From Mytilisepta virgata (Eukaryota; Mollusca; Bivalvia; Mytilida; Mytilidae), in the NCBI GenBank assembly GCA_028015205.1, contig CM051512.1, forward strand, positions 11,767,510-11,831,509: a stretch of 64,000 nucleotides of DNA, in the 5' to 3' direction. The stretch's first letter is position 1, and each line of letters opens with the position of its first letter. Of this stretch, positions 1 through 14,100 are shown one piece after another. The position numbers were made by a program, and so were the translations under genes. The notes beneath the pieces are model-generated. The model saw only the letters and a program-made list of their open reading frames with translations. It was not told where the DNA came from and made no database searches.

Positions 1-104
1 ATTTTCCTACCGAATGTACTCAGGTTTCCTCCACCAATAAAAACTTGCCGCCGAGAAATAGCCAAATGTGCTGAAAACGACGTAAAACCCCAACTAAACA
101 AATA
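1..104 (+). mobile_element. tRNA-derived SINE, 3' body fragment
   Basis: The left edge begins inside a SINE body. The block from the 'ttttcctaccgaatgt' motif through 'gccaaatgtgctgaaaac' to an A/C-rich tail recurs complete at 43233-43519 and inverted at 8428-8698, where the tRNA-like head is also present. The head lies off the window here. Confidence 0.7.
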
Positions 105-416
105 CTTTCTTATGTAATATTATTGACATATTATCACAACCAAGCATGAACTATGGAAATACATTTTGATATCAATCTGTTCTGTATAATATATAGTTTA
201 ATGCACAAGGAGTCGACGGTTTTTGACTTAACAGTTGTGGCCGAAAATGTAAAAAAAATGACACAACAATATAAATTATTGTGGAACAGATTCAAATGCC
301 AAAAGGATCAAACAGGACGGATCAGAGTTGTACACAAAATTTAACAGACTGCTTACAGTAAATTTAACTCAAGCTCTGTAGATACATTAAATGATTAAAA
401 TGGCTTAATATTTCAG

Positions 417-2766
417 AAGTTGAAAATCTGTATCTTGATCTTGTATTTGGCTTTGAAGAGACCAGTAAGTGGCATTCAGGTACCGTTTAAAATATATTGT
501 TGCATTAAAGATTGAAGTATATGTTAGAATCTTAACCTTAACACCTAATCCATGAAACGTAAGCGTTGATGAGACAAAAACCCATAGGAATTATACGGCA
601 AACGATTGTTATCATCTAGGGAGTCGTCTTACTGCATTCAATGAGAAAAATCAGCTCAAACAACAAGGAAAGTACTAAATGTAAACAATAGGGTAAAAAA
701 AAATATTATAGAAATGAGTCATATACAAGGATTTCGTGGTAGAAAATAACTGTAATAATACTGATAAAATAGATGACCTGGATAGAGTAGGCAAAATACC
801 CAGATTACTCTAAAATACTCAAATCTTACCCAATTCTAAAATGGGGCATTTTAGGTCAGAAGCAGACATTCCATTGGATAAGGTTCTAAGTAAAAATCGG
901 GTCCAGTATGATGTACAAATAATTCTTCAGTATATATAATTTATATTACTAAAATCTATTTTGGAAGGACATTTTACTATGAAAATTTCATCATAAGGCT
1001 AAATTGTTGTAAATTAAGTTTAAATGTTTCAGGAGAATATGATGAAATATTCCATCATGCTGAAAGGCTTAAAGATTGTAAGTAGCTCCATGTTGATAAT
1101 AAATCATAAATTTAAGAAATCATTTTTAAAAGATATATATGGTTATGTTTGGTTTTATTCTGTTTCTCGGTCGCAAGGAATTTGAGTTCGAAAAAAGATT
1201 ATGAGAAAAATAATTAATTTGGTTATATAGAGAACAAGTTCTGCTGAAACTGCAATAAAAGGAGATTCGAATGATGACCAGATATTGGAAATTCAAGCCC
1301 AAAAATTTTGTTTACATCCAATTCTCAATGATTCAGTTTTTCTTCAGAGAACATGTATCTTTCTCTTCTTAGATATTTTTTTTTTGAATTTTTGTTTATT
1401 GAACTAAACATTTATTAAAATGAGTAAAACGAATGAAAAAGATATGAAAGATGTTTAACAAGTTTTAGGAAAACTGCGGGAAAAACACGATGTAAACACT
1501 ATTCATTGTTACCGATATGTTTTTTTTTATGTTACTGAAACAAGAAAGTTTCAATTAGCCACAACCGATATTTCTAACCAATGATGTTTTTTATTGCATA
1601 TTGTTCCAATTTCATTATCTAGATCAATACGTGAAGAATTACATGTTACACTCCATGAACGAAGCCTGCAGAAAGAAGGTATATACATGGATAGAAGGTA
1701 AGAATCTTTCAAATCTACAATGACCTGCACACTTAACTCTCTTGGTTCTTGTGACATTTTTACAAAATGCAAAGTAAATTTCAAACTTTGTGGAATGTGA
1801 AATAGTTGCCGTTTGATATGTATATACCCCCCCCCCCCCCCCAATTTAGATACACATAGTTGTTGTATAATCTGTACTGAACTTATATTGCCTATGAAAG
1901 GGATCAAAAATGAGTTTCGAGCCGAAAGTTGCAGCTATACTCGTAATGGATTAACTAAAATTAAACAAATAAGGAAGAAAGGGAAAAATATTACAGCTAA
2001 TCAAATTTTTGAATTTTTGACATGAAATATAATAATGAGAAGATTTAACATTATCAATCGTTATGTATACGAGAGATAATCAGGCGTCATGATGATTCTT
2101 GGTGAAAACAACCATTATCTTTTATTTATTTCTTAGCTTTCGGTCCACTAAATTGGCAAATACATCATTCAGAGAGTCAAAATAACCTGACTTGGTACAG
2201 ACACAGAACAGTGGTGGGGTTTAAACCGGTTTTATGGGTACCCAAACCTCCTCTTATCTAGCCTGACACTCAGGTGTAAAAACATACTTTAAAAGCCAAT
2301 ACAGAAGGTGACCGCTTACAATGTTTATTGTGTAGAATACTCTGATCTTTTGGATTTAGTATTTTTTCCAATTGACACTTGTCCCATATCCGTAAATATT
2401 CAGTATTAGATCATTTCCTCAATTTTGTTTGGATAAATTTTATAATTGGCCTTTTCTCTCAGGAAATTCTCTAAAAAGGGTTTACAAATCATTAATCATA
2501 TGACAAATACTTTATTTTTTATAGATGAGAATTTCTTTGCCGGTTTGGTCTTTTGATTCACTAGTATGTCTTTCTCTTCTGTGCAGAATAGTATATGCAC
2601 CTTAAATGATTAGTTGCTATTGTATAACACAAATTATTAACATCAAATACCATTAAATGGATATTTCTTACATTTTGTACAATGTCTTTTTTTTATCATA
2701 AATGTTAACAAAGGTTGTTTTTATTTTCCAGACCTGGCAAGACAAAATACACATTCTAATAAATAA
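417..2766 (+). CDS. 3' end of a small secreted-type gene, paralog of the N-terminal module of the gene at 8113-30466
   Basis: Four exons are visible: 417-464, 1033-1077, 1623-1697 and 2732-2766 (stop TAA at 2764). Every internal junction is GT-AG and phase 1. The third exon is 75 bp and reads ...MNEACRKKVYTWIE; it aligns with the 75-bp exon at 25696-25770 of the next gene (...MNRACRTEIMKWIE), and the first exon (VENLY.D) aligns with the exon at 22756-22812 (VEKLYHD). The protein ends DLARQNTHSNK directly after the module, so it lacks the His-rich linker and C-terminal domain of its neighbour. AATAAA signals overlap the stop (2758-2763 and 2762-2767). The 5' exons are off the left edge or not recognised. 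I do not recognise the module and assign no function. It could be a truncated duplicate rather than an expressed gene. Confidence 0.55.
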
Positions 2767-2767
2767 A
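2758..2767 (+). promoter_or_regulatory. poly(A) signals overlapping the stop codon
   Basis: Two overlapping AATAAA hexamers sit on the last codons of the upstream paralog. The downstream gene has the same arrangement (30467-30472), which supports common descent of the 3' ends or at least correct stop assignment. Confidence 0.5.
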
Positions 2768-2887
2768 GCAAACTGTTGTTCGTATTTCATATTTAGAAAT
2801 ATATTGGTCTTAAATATATTATTTAATTTATCCGTTCTTTTGCCTGCCTTTGTTGTTCAATAACCCCTTTGTCTTGTGTTTGTTCTT

Positions 2888-3062
2888 CTTTTTGATTGCT
2901 GTCACATAAACTTCTAAGACACGACAAGGCTAGATTGCTGTCACATAAACGTCTAAGACACGGCAGGGCTAGATTGCTGTCACATAAACTTCTAAGACAC
3001 ACGTGTTTTATACGGCGACTTTCCCGGCAGGGCTAGATTGCTGTCACATAGACTTCTAAGAA
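2888..3062. repeat. Short tandem repeat, about 45-bp unit, four copies
   Basis: The phrase 'gattgctgtcacataaac' followed by 'ttctaagacac' and 'gg(c/a)(a)gggcta' occurs four times. The last interval carries an extra 20 bp or so. Confidence 0.75.
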
Positions 3063-3149
3063 AGGGCTATGTTCAGTCTATGCAATGTCATCACTCCAAA
3101 AGTTTACGGTCTATCTCGCGTATGAGACAGGATATCTTCAGTTAAATTC

Positions 3150-3350
3150 CACGTCCTTCTGGAATTGACATCCCACTGGATTTGAGAACTCACCGGACTT
3201 GACACTTCACTAGCATTGTGAAGGTGCCGTTAACGGAGCAGGACATGCTTACCCTTGCGGAGCACCTGATGTCACTCCGGTTTTTTATGGAAGTTCACAT
3301 TGCTATTGCTTTAGTTTCTGCGCTGTCTTGTTCTAGTTTTATTTAGTTTA
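3150..3350 (+). mobile_element. 3' tail fragment of a reverse-transcriptase element
   Basis: The segment resembles the stretch following the RT stop codon at 33864-34010: the same order of 'gtgccgt(a/t)acggagcagga', 'cttaccctt(c/g)cggagcacctg' and a T-rich end. It has no coding capacity. Confidence 0.65.
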
Positions 3351-5235
3351 TTATACGTTTTTTATTCTTTTAGTTATACATGTATCCTTGTGGCGTATGT
3401 TTGTTGTATTCCCTTCTCCGATTTTGTCTTTTCCTTGGACTTTGAACTTTTTGTCGCTTTTAAGAGATGAAGTTTAATGTAGTATTTCCATTTCTCAATG
3501 ACATGTAATGTTATGTTCTAATTCTTAGAACTCAACCGAACATCCATTATATATTACCACAAACCCAAAACGTGTTATTGTCATCATTAAGGCATCAAGA
3601 CAGAACGAAAACTAAAAGATAGGCTCGCCAAGAGGTGCAGCAATTGATTTTTCAAATTACAAACTATTTATTTTATCAGACATAAAGTTGAAATCAGTTC
3701 TAATCTCTCAAATATTCTGGCAGCGGAGAAAGTCGTAGAAACATTCTAGAACGGTTCTAGGGTAGAATCAACCCTGTCATAAATGGATCTAGGGTAGATC
3801 AGTTTCTTATCATCTTCTGAATCACTTTTACGAATTAGAATGATCAGTAAATGGCAAACGCATGGTTTACATATATTCGCAGCAATATATCAAAATCACA
3901 AATCTAGTAAATTTTCCAAAACATTTGATATGTTTTCAAACACTAGTTCTTATAAACGAAGGTTTAGCATGTGTTTTACACCAACTATTACAGAAATGTG
4001 AGAAATATAACGCATATATGAAACATGATTGGATATCCGTGATCCACATCACACACGATACAGATTTAGGTAGATTGTGTAAGCTCAAGGGTGGCCATTA
4101 GGAATAACGTGAAAATAGCAACACACACAATTAATAAATACCAACATAAAAGCTGGTTTCTGCTATTTGGTCGTGTTGTTGTCTCTTTGACACATTTCCC
4201 GTTTCCATTCTCTATTCTATAATATAAATGAAAATAACAAGCGGATGAAAATATACAATATTCAATATAACATATAGAACGCATATACATGCATTGCACT
4301 CTCTCCCCCTCCCCCATGTGTACATCTTGTATCGTCATTGTTAATGACCAGTTGACCATTACAGCAGACATAGGAAAAATGAATACGGATGCTTTAAGAG
4401 ATTGCAGAAAGTTCATCAGACTAAAATCCAATTAGAAGACCAATTCATGAAAACAGTAGCAAAACTGTGTCACTCAGGAAATGTCCAAGACCTAAAATAT
4501 AGAAAGACAAATGATTAAACATAGAGTTGAAGGAGATAATTCAAATAAGAATTCGCAAAAATCATGACCGTTTGAATCGATGTATATAAAAAAGTCTTGT
4601 TTCCAACAACAAAAAAATAAAAACAAACAAAACAAAAACTACAGAAAAAAATAAAAAAGCAAAAGAGAAAATAAAAGAAAAAATATTTCAGGCTATTGCT
4701 ATAACGATTAAATGTTTTTATCTGCGGAATTATGCAGCTACGCATTAGTTACTAAAGTTTGTTTATCTTCAGGGTTGTCATTATTTGGTGTCAGTTGATA
4801 GAATTACTAGAGACACGAATTTGAACTGAACATACCAATAGTGTACCTATACTTCACTTCTGTTATAACTTCTCAATGCATGTCCTTGGAGTTTCGAAAT
4901 CGTTTGAAACAAACAAAGGGCTTTCTCTTCATGTGTATATTTGTGGAGGCATTTGTTGATAAAAAAAAAAACAATAAGAGGATCAAATGCCTAATACATT
5001 TTCCTTAAACAAATCAATTTATACATTATTAATCATTATCATTATGCAAATATAAATACAAGGAGCATTTTACTTAATACCAGTAGGTGTATTTAAACAC
5101 AATTTTTAAGGCAAAGTACAAGTAGTTAAACTCATGATCACATACTAAATATTGAGAGGTTTTACTTTCATTTCCTGTGTTGTTTTTAGTTACCTCATTA
5201 TGACATTTGTATGAGTGGCCGCTTATGTCACAATA
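3351..5235. other. Intergenic, no gene recognised
   Basis: AT-rich DNA with only short unsupported reading frames. It contains a purine-rich stretch (4610-4690) and a short copy (3740-3800) of the 'ggttctagggtagaa' repeat found at 19830-20115. Confidence 0.6.
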
Positions 5236-5625
5236 AGGAGATTTCTATGATGATACCTATCTCTATCATGATACATGTCGCTTGTATCATGATACTAGCA
5301 CGAAGTATAATGATACTTACTTGAAGTATCATTATACTAGTCGGAAGTATCATGATACTTGTTTGAAGTATCACTATACATTGGGGATTATTGCTGTAAG
5401 TAAAAAGATGTTTCTTGCAGGTACTTGTTAATTGTATAATGATACTTCTTGTACGTATAATGATACTTAATTGTTGAAAGTTAAATTATACTTCTTGTTA
5501 GTATAATGCTACTTATTGCTAATATACTTATACTTTTTGAAAGTATAACGATGCTTGATATTTTTGAATATTTTGTTTTCAAAACATTTAAGGATATTTT
5601 GAGAAATATCATTATACATTCAACA
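5236..5625. repeat. Degenerate palindromic repeats flanking a minisatellite
   Basis: Irregularly spaced short palindromes of the form AGTATCATGATACT and AGTATNATNATACT occur about every 20-25 bases, becoming more diverged toward 5600. They look like an old edge of the regular array that follows. Confidence 0.75.
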
Positions 5626-6770
5626 AGTAGTATTATACTTCTAACAAGTATCATATACTTCTAACGAGTATCATATACTTCTAACGAGTATCATATACTT
5701 CTAACAAGTATCATATACTTCTAACGAGTATCATATACTTCTAACAAGTATCATATACTGCTAACGAGTATCATATACTTCTAACAAGTATCATATACTG
5801 CTAACGAGTATCATATACTTCTAACAAGTATCATATACTTCTAACGAGTATCATATACTTCTAACAAGTATCATTATACTTCTAACGAGTATCATATACT
5901 TCTAACAAGTATCATATACTGCTAACGAGTATCATATACTTCTAACAAGTATCATATACTTCTAACGAGTATCATATACTTCTAACAAGTATCATATACT
6001 TCTAACGAGTATCATATACTTCTAACAAGTATCATATACTGCTAACGAGTATCATTATACTTCTAACAAGTATCATATACTTCTAACGAGTATCATATAC
6101 TTCTAACAAGTATCATATACTTCTAACGAGTATCATATACTGCTAACGAGTATCATATACTTCTAACAAGTATCATATACTGCTAACGAGTATCATATAC
6201 TTCTAACAAGTATCATATACTTCTAACGAGTATCATATACTTCTAACAAGTATCATATACTGCTAACGAGTATCATTATACTTCTAACAAGTATCATATA
6301 CTTCTAACGAGTATCATATACTTCTAACAAGTATCATATACTTCTAACGAGTATCATATACTTCTAACAAGTATCATTATACTTCTTTCTGTATCAGTAT
6401 ACATTCAACAAGTATCATATACTTCTAACAAGTATCATATACTGCTAACGAGTATCATATACTTCTAACAAGTATCATATACTTCTAACGAGTATCATAT
6501 ACTTCTAACAAGTATCATTATACTTCTTACTGTATCAGTATACATTCAACAAGTATCATATACTTCTAACGAGTATCATATACTTCTAACAAGTATCATA
6601 TACTTTTAACGAGTATCATATACTTCTAACAAGTATCATATACTTTTAACGAGTATCATATACTTCTAACAAGTATCATTTTACTTCTTACTGTATCAGT
6701 ATACATTCAACAAGTATCATATACTTCTAACAAGTATCATTATACTTCTTACAAGTATCATTGTTACATT
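5626..6770. repeat. 20-bp palindromic minisatellite, over 50 copies
   Basis: The unit is AGTATCATATACTTCTAAC followed by A or G. Within each unit AGTAT and ATACT are perfect inverted arms around CAT. Units ending in A and G mostly alternate, giving a 40-bp dimer period. 'ttgctaac' variants and a longer spacer containing 'gtatcagtatacattcaac' (near 6385, 6530, 6690) recur as higher-order markers. There is no protein-coding potential. Confidence 0.95.
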
Positions 6771-7165
6771 ACAGGAATGATGTTTGTGATGTCCTCTACA
6801 AATAATCCTCATTTCATCTCGATTGGGCAAACACGTGGCCGCCATGGGCAATTCTTGATTATGATTGGTAGAAACTTTAAAATTCCTCTTATCTGAACTA
6901 CACACACAAATAATTTGTAACTTGGTTCAAATGCTGTTAATGAGGTCCTTTTAAACGATTCCTCATTTCGTCTTGATCGGCAATTCTTGTTTCTGATTGG
7001 CTGAAATTTGAAAACTCATCTCCTCTGAAAGTGCGAATGATTTATAACTTGGAATAATTGATGTCCGTGAGGTCTTCAACAAAGATTCCTCATTTGGTCT
7101 TGATTTGGCGAAAAAGATGGCCTCCATGGGCAATTCTTCTTTCATGCTCCGTATCAAGGCCATAA
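6771..7165. repeat. Diverged tandem repeat, about 150-bp units (family A)
   Basis: Three diverged units contain 'attcctcatttcgtcttgat', 'ggccgccatgggcaattctt' and 'tgattggctga'. The same unit forms a larger array at 48690-49740. Apparent reading frames on both strands come from the repeat. Confidence 0.75.
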
Positions 7166-8112
7166 TTGTCCAAAAGATTGGCAATTTGACTTTTAACTTT
7201 TGTTGTTTTTTTCATGATTTTGCATGTGGTCTTGTTAGACTTTTGCATTTTGTACATTTAAGTCGTTTTATCGACCTTTTGACAGCTCACCATTTCCATT
7301 TATTTTGTCCGTATTCTATTCCATCGTTCATTTTTATTTTTTGTAACTTATATGTAGCAATTTTTCGTCAAGATCTTATAACCACAGCCTTATTTAATTA
7401 TATACCAACAAAACATTTTCTCTAAATTCTCCAAGTCAAATCTTTATTTTACATGGCCATTCTACTCTTGCAGTGTAACCTAATGTGTGTTTACAATCGA
7501 TGCATACATGTCATGATTACTATTCGAAGTTAAGCTATACGTTTTACTGTACAACTTTTGGCGAGAAGTTTAATGCAGATATTCCCATCATATAATTGCA
7601 TAACCGAAAGAGTAATAGTCAGGAAATCATTATCTTTCCTATAGATCCTTAAAAAGACAATTTTTTTCGGAAAAATTTACACAGTATATATATTTTCAGA
7701 ATAATGTAGATAGAAATAAAATTGTTTCTCCTTTTTATTAGAACCTAAGAAACCCAAAGTTTTTATGTTTTATCAGTTTATATTACGTGTATATGGTTAT
7801 TTCTCATTTGTATTACATTTTATGAGAGGGGACGAACTTGCACATCTAGGATGATTCGTTTTAATTGGTATTAATAAGACTGCGTTTGCACTTAAGGCAT
7901 CAATTACATGTACTACAGAACAACACGACATTGTAACGTAAATCCGTACATTTGTAACATTAACCTCTGATAAGACATCGTTGTTGAATTCACGATTTCT
8001 GTTAAATGAAGGTCAGACTAGCTTGTTATCTAAGTCACAACTATTTAATTTTATAACTATTATCTTAAATTCATCACAATTCTCTCTGGTTCGAGGAGGC
8101 CAAGGAATCAAA
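7166..8112. promoter_or_regulatory. Upstream region of the gene starting at 8113
   Basis: No repeat family or reading frame can be supported here. It is the place to expect the promoter of the signal-peptide exon, but no TATA box or initiator is convincing. Confidence 0.3.
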
Positions 8113-11100
8113 ATGTCGCCCACCTTATTGTTGATTTTCTGTATAGCTGGTAAGAAAACATAATTAGAATATAGATATTGTATATTTATTTGTTACTAAC
8201 ATATACACGTACTTTCAAAAAAGCTAATTTACATGTTAACCGAGTAGTAATTGTGTGATATACCTTCCACAGGACTCAGTCACGATATATTAGGTTTAAC
8301 AAAGACTATTTTTGCTTCTAACAAGACAAATACTCAGTCTTTATTGAGAAATCAAAATATGTTAGATTGAAATAAAATAATTCTGTTTTGTGTAGATTTT
8401 GTAAAATAAATCGATGTAGTACATGGAGTTTTGTTTGTTTGTTTAGTTGGGGTTTTACGCCGTTTTCAGCACATTTGGCTATTTCGCGGCAGCCACTTTT
8501 TATTGGTGGAGGAAGCCGGAGTACACGGAGAGAACCACCGACCTTCGGTAAGAAAATTGGCAATCCTTGTCAATGTAGGTCGGAGTCGAACACACCCCGC
8601 CACAGGTGAGATTCGAACTCGAAACCTCAGTGTTGACAGGCTTGTGATCATTAGTAGTCATTACGAACTACCTGGACCACTCGGCCACCGAGGCCCCGTA
8701 CATGGAGTTGTATGTCCAAGTTTTTATTAAAAATCTGAAGAAAAGAATTGTTCATTCATGAAAAAGAAATATCTGAAAAATATAATTTGTGGTTATACTG
8801 TCACTAGTATCACATTTTAAGCTAAAATGGCCTTTTTGTCTTGTTTATTCTTAATTTGCCTTGATTTGTCGCATCATTAAACTTTACAACAAAATCAAGA
8901 CATCAAGGCCAAATCAAGATATGTTGTCATGCAGTCAATCAAGATCGGTCAAGACAAATTTAGATCATTTCATCACAGGTAAAGTTAAACAATGTATTAT
9001 CCATTCTAGATTTGGCCTCCATTTACTTAACCTAATCCTAAAACCTAAGATAACCCTAACCCTAACCATAAGCCCTAACATAACCCTAACCCTAACCCTA
9101 AACCATAATATAACCCTAACCCTAATCCTAACCCTAAACCCAAATCCCTAGCCCATAAGGAGTGGGACCACTAAAGTAAATGAAGGCCCTTGGTTTTTGT
9201 GATCTGGTCTCACAAATGTTGTTTGGCCACAAGACAATATATCTTGTTTTTGTCTTGTTATCTTGATTTTGTTCAAAATTTCAGAAAGTTTATATATCAA
9301 GAGAAACAAGATTAAACTAGACAGGAAATGTCAGATTCAGATCAAAAGTGCGTTACTAGTTTGAAAATGAATGATGACAATTCAATTAGTATATTTATTA
9401 CATTTTAACTTTTTATTGTCAGTATATAGCAAAGAGCTTCATCTAGTCCGTAAGAAATGATATTGCACGGCTAATCATGATAAAACGTGATATCGCACGG
9501 TGACGTCACTTTGACACGCATCTTATGTTCTGTAACCATAGATCAGGTTTTATGACGTCACAATGTAATCAAACATTTATGGCACTTTATTCGATCAATA
9601 TGAGGTTTTATGGAGCGCAAAAGGTAATATTGAACTCCGCTACGCTTCGTTCAATATTACTTTTCTGCTCCGTTATGAGGTTTTTCGGAGCGCAAAAGAT
9701 AATATCGGAACTCAGCTACGCTTCGTTCAATATTAATTTTTTGTTCTGTAAAACCTCAGATTGTTTCATAGAAGTGCAATACTTGTATAATATATAAATG
9801 TTTGAATGTTTTAAGAGATGAATACCTAATTCGTTGTCCTTATTTACACTTTGAAAGGAACATTACCTTCGGTGTTACCAGACGATCATTTTGGGGAAGG
9901 TTTCTCCAAGTTATGGCAATCTGTCTCAAGTACGTATATTTTTTACTTTATTTTTTATTTATCATTGCATTAATTCTGACATCATATCTGGTTACCCTCC
10001 GACGAAATATGGGTACATTTTCCTTCAAAATTGTAAGTGTAAACAAAAAAATGGTAACAGGAAAGGTAAACAAAACAGACACATCAAACAACACTACCCA
10101 ACAGACAGAATCCCGGATAGAAAACAATATGAAAGAGCATAAAACACAAAACTAAATACATCAGAGATTAAGGAAAGCGGTGGGGTTTAGCCGGTTTTAC
10201 TTAATGCACGAGGTGCCGAAAAGCTAAGGTAAAAAAACCATTCAATATACAATTTTTAGAATGCACAAACACTTTTTGGCAAGTTATTATCATAAAGAAT
10301 GAAAATGTTGCAAAACGGCCAGCTCGTATAATAAATGTGCAAATGATTAAAGATTGGTCAGATGTTGAAAGGCCTAAAGTTAAAAAAATACCAAAGTTAA
10401 AACTGACAAAAACCTAAAAGCAATATAATTTAAATGCCAAAAATGTCGGCTTACTAGCACCGATTACGATCCAAATTTTAGACATGGTTTACTGTTCGAA
10501 ATCCCATCATTACTTTTAACCCGTTTGACACCTCACCTACTTTTTGCTATCGTAAAGTACCAAACTATACGAATACAAAAAAAAATCGGCTACAGTAAAA
10601 TGAGTTCATCTTTTAGAAATAAGTTGTCTAATTTACACTTTTTCCATTTCCATCCATCAATGGAACCGGTGTTATTTGTCGTGGCGTTGTCCTGGCCATT
10701 GAATTATTGCCGTTAGATGAAAATTAATAAAAGTATGTATATTTTGTAGAGCAAATCAGTCAATACCACAATGACGGTAAGTGCCTTACTTCCTAACTTT
10801 TTTTCACATTGGAGCCTTTTGAGTTTTTACTGTAACGGCAACTTATGTCAATAAATGACATTTTTCCGCATAAATAGTCATCATTTCCCCTTTGAATATG
10901 TCACAATAGCCCAAATACTGACAGTCAGAGATCCCACTTGTACAAGTAAATCGATTTTTACTCATATGGGTAAAAACAAATTTACGCGATCGCCTAAATG
11001 GTTGATCGGAGAGTTTTCCCGAGATCGACAATTTTTTTGAAATTGCCGCCTATTGACGTATCAGAGCACTCCCGAAATGCATTGGGGAGAATCAGAACAT

Positions 11101-14100
11101 CACAGCCATCGAAAATATCACGTGGAGTTTTGAAAGGTAAATATGAAAGTGTTTTTATTGAAAGATTTTAATCGTAATTTGTGTTTTTTGGGCTAGTTTT
11201 CAAGAGATTGGTTTGTTGAAGAAAACTTTTATCTAGAAAATTAATACAGAGAGTTTTCTGATAAAACAGAATGGTTAAGCAGTCTATTTTATTATATAAC
11301 GAAGAAGTGCACTGCGGTTATGGGTTGACGCACGTCATTTTAAGTTGACCACTGTTCCTTAATATTTACGCATGCAAGTAAAAAAATATTTCTTTTCATT
11401 TTAAAGACATTTTGGGGAGACAACTCATGCGTCCTTGTAGCTTGTTTCGTGAAGCTACCGTTATCGACATTTATTGGGGACAACAATCAGGATGGGAACA
11501 TGTCTCCGAACTGTCGGGACAGGGGCTCCAATCATGAGTTTTATATGTTTATGGATAAAAAAAATGGTTTCATACCTAAAGCATCTAAAGTGTTCATATT
11601 AAAAGTAATCAAAAATGGGGAGGGGGAGAGGGGTGAGGCACATGGACTTGTACTTAGGATGGGGACTTTTTGGGGTAAAAAAGCCGGTTAGGCAAGAAAA
11701 AAAAAAAAAAAAAAAAAAAAAAAAACAAGCAACAAGCACCTTCGTGTGGGGGAGTAGGGGATACATTAAAAAAATGGTTAGTCTGTTAGTTGAAAAAGCC
11801 TGTTAGGGAAATTTTAATCTTTCATTTCTTTTCAATATGGAGTCTAGAATTTTTTGTGCACCAAACCACTTCTCAAAGATGCCTGAAACACATACATTGA
11901 CATACATATAAAGGTATGGAACGTTTATCTTTCAGCCAATTCTTGGTTATCAAATTATTCAGTCTAACACTGGTTGAGAGATGTGAAAAATGCACGTAAA
12001 ATTAGAGAAATAAAAAAATAATGCCTAACGTTGGGGTACCCAAATCGCCCATGGTTAAATATCAGCCCCATTGACGAAACTCAGGAAAAACAATTACATT
12101 TTGTTAAAGAAGGTTATTTTTAATAAATTTCTGTAAAATGAGTTCATACATTTTATGCTGCGTTAAAAAATAAAGTACCACGTGTGATTTGGGTACCTGT
12201 GGTCGATTTGGATACCCCGATGTTATACCTTACAACATTGACTTATTTAGACATTTCAGCAGAAACACAAGTATTTTTTTTTTTGGTTGAGAAGTAAATT
12301 TATTTGAGATTCTACTATTGTCAAAATTGTGCAAGGATTTCATGAACTGTCAAACAATCATTTGTATAAAGAGTGAAAAAATAAAACTTATACAAGTATA
12401 TTTCACCAGGCAATGTTCTATTTAGTATTTCAATTAATTTTTTAAATCAAATTACTTTATTGTCCTTAAACATAGTTTGTGACAACAACAAAAAACAGAT
12501 TAACAAATACACAATATTGAACATTTTAAACACAAAGAACAAGAAAAAGTGACTAGTCCCCTAAAGATTGACTTTAAGGAGTAAAAAAAATGAAACTTGT
12601 ATAAGTAAATTTCATTTGACGTGTAAGATTTCATATGACGTGTAAGACAAATTATGTTTTGCACAATAAAAAATTACTTCAGGGAGTAAAAAAAATAAAC
12701 TTTAGTTAGTAAATTTAATTAAGGCCTAATAAAAAAAATACCTGCGTTTCCGCTAACATGCCAAAAAAGAGTAGATAGGTAGGCATTACATTTTATTTGT
12801 TTTATATATGTTGCCTTAAGTTGTACCATGAAAACATTCGAACTTAAATAGTGCTTGTTTAGGCATCGGTGTAAAGGATAACTTGCATTAATAATTTATC
12901 ATTATTTCTATTTTGACATTGCGATCATATTTTTCGCGCGAAAGACACAATTGAAAGTTACTTCCCTTGTTGTTAACGTTACTCTATATTGTTTTTACAT
13001 TTTACCATTGAACTTTTTAGCATTAGGACAAGAGTCTGATAAACTTTCATATGTAACAACTTACTTTAGTAAGGCCTAAAAAATATATATCTGTGTTTCT
13101 GCTAATCCAACCAACCTTAGTTTTTTTGGCCTACCTTGACATATTTTTATTTTTTACTTATTAAGGCATTTCAGCAAAAACACAAGTATTTTTTATTAGG
13201 CGGAGAAATAATTTAATTTGAAATTTTACTGTCCCAAATTGAACAAGCATTACATGAACTCCTGTTAAAAAAAATATCTGTATAATTATAAAGTGTAGAA
13301 AAACAAGACTTCTTCAAGTAAATTTCACAATGCAAAGTTATAATGTTTTGTATGATAAAATTTTACTTCGAGGAGTGAAAAAACAAAACTTAAGTTAACA
13401 GATTTTATAAGACAAAAAAAAAATATTTAAATTATGAAAATTTCATGGATGGCAGTTTAAATATACTTTTCACTTACTCTGTGGAGTAAAAACATTAAAT
13501 CTTATAGAATTAAATTTCCGAATTAAGACAAGTTCAAATATTTTGTATAATAAAAGATTTACTTCAGCGAGTAAAACAAATCAGACTTATATAAGTAAAT
13601 TTCAGAAAAATTGTGTATTCAGTGTATATATCGGAATGCTTTACTTTGCAAGCTTGTACACAAATGTACCCTGTACACTATATAATATACTATTTACATG
13701 TAGGACAGTTGTATTTGAAGTTGTAAGTGAACTATTGGAACAGTGAAGGATTTAATATGCATTATTGAATATTCCCAATTGCCCTATCTTGCAATATGGG
13801 GTATTAACAACAAAGAAATTCACAAGCATCCTTTATACTTTCAAATACAATGTAATGTAAAGTGTGTCTAATTTAATTTATTAACTTTGGTCAATCCTTT
13901 CACAACTGCAATTAGTTGTGGTCAGCACTATTGCTTTTACATTTGACCATTAACCTTGTAAACATTTCAAGAACAAGAGCCACAGTAGCACCATATACTT
14001 CAATCAGGAAAAAGTTTACTTATACAAGTAATCTCTTAAGGTGAGGTTTTAATAATTTATATCACATATGTATTTCATATAGAAATATACTTCATTGAGT

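Noticed and set aside
5626..6770. Possible CRISPR-like array
   Set aside because: The 20-bp units abut with no unique spacers, and the DNA is from an animal. It is a minisatellite.
8388..8730. Overlapping frames of 73, 99 and 61 codons
   Set aside because: All lie within the inverted tRNA-derived SINE.
9036..9142. True chromosome end
   Set aside because: The repeats are interrupted and flanked on both sides by ordinary intronic sequence.
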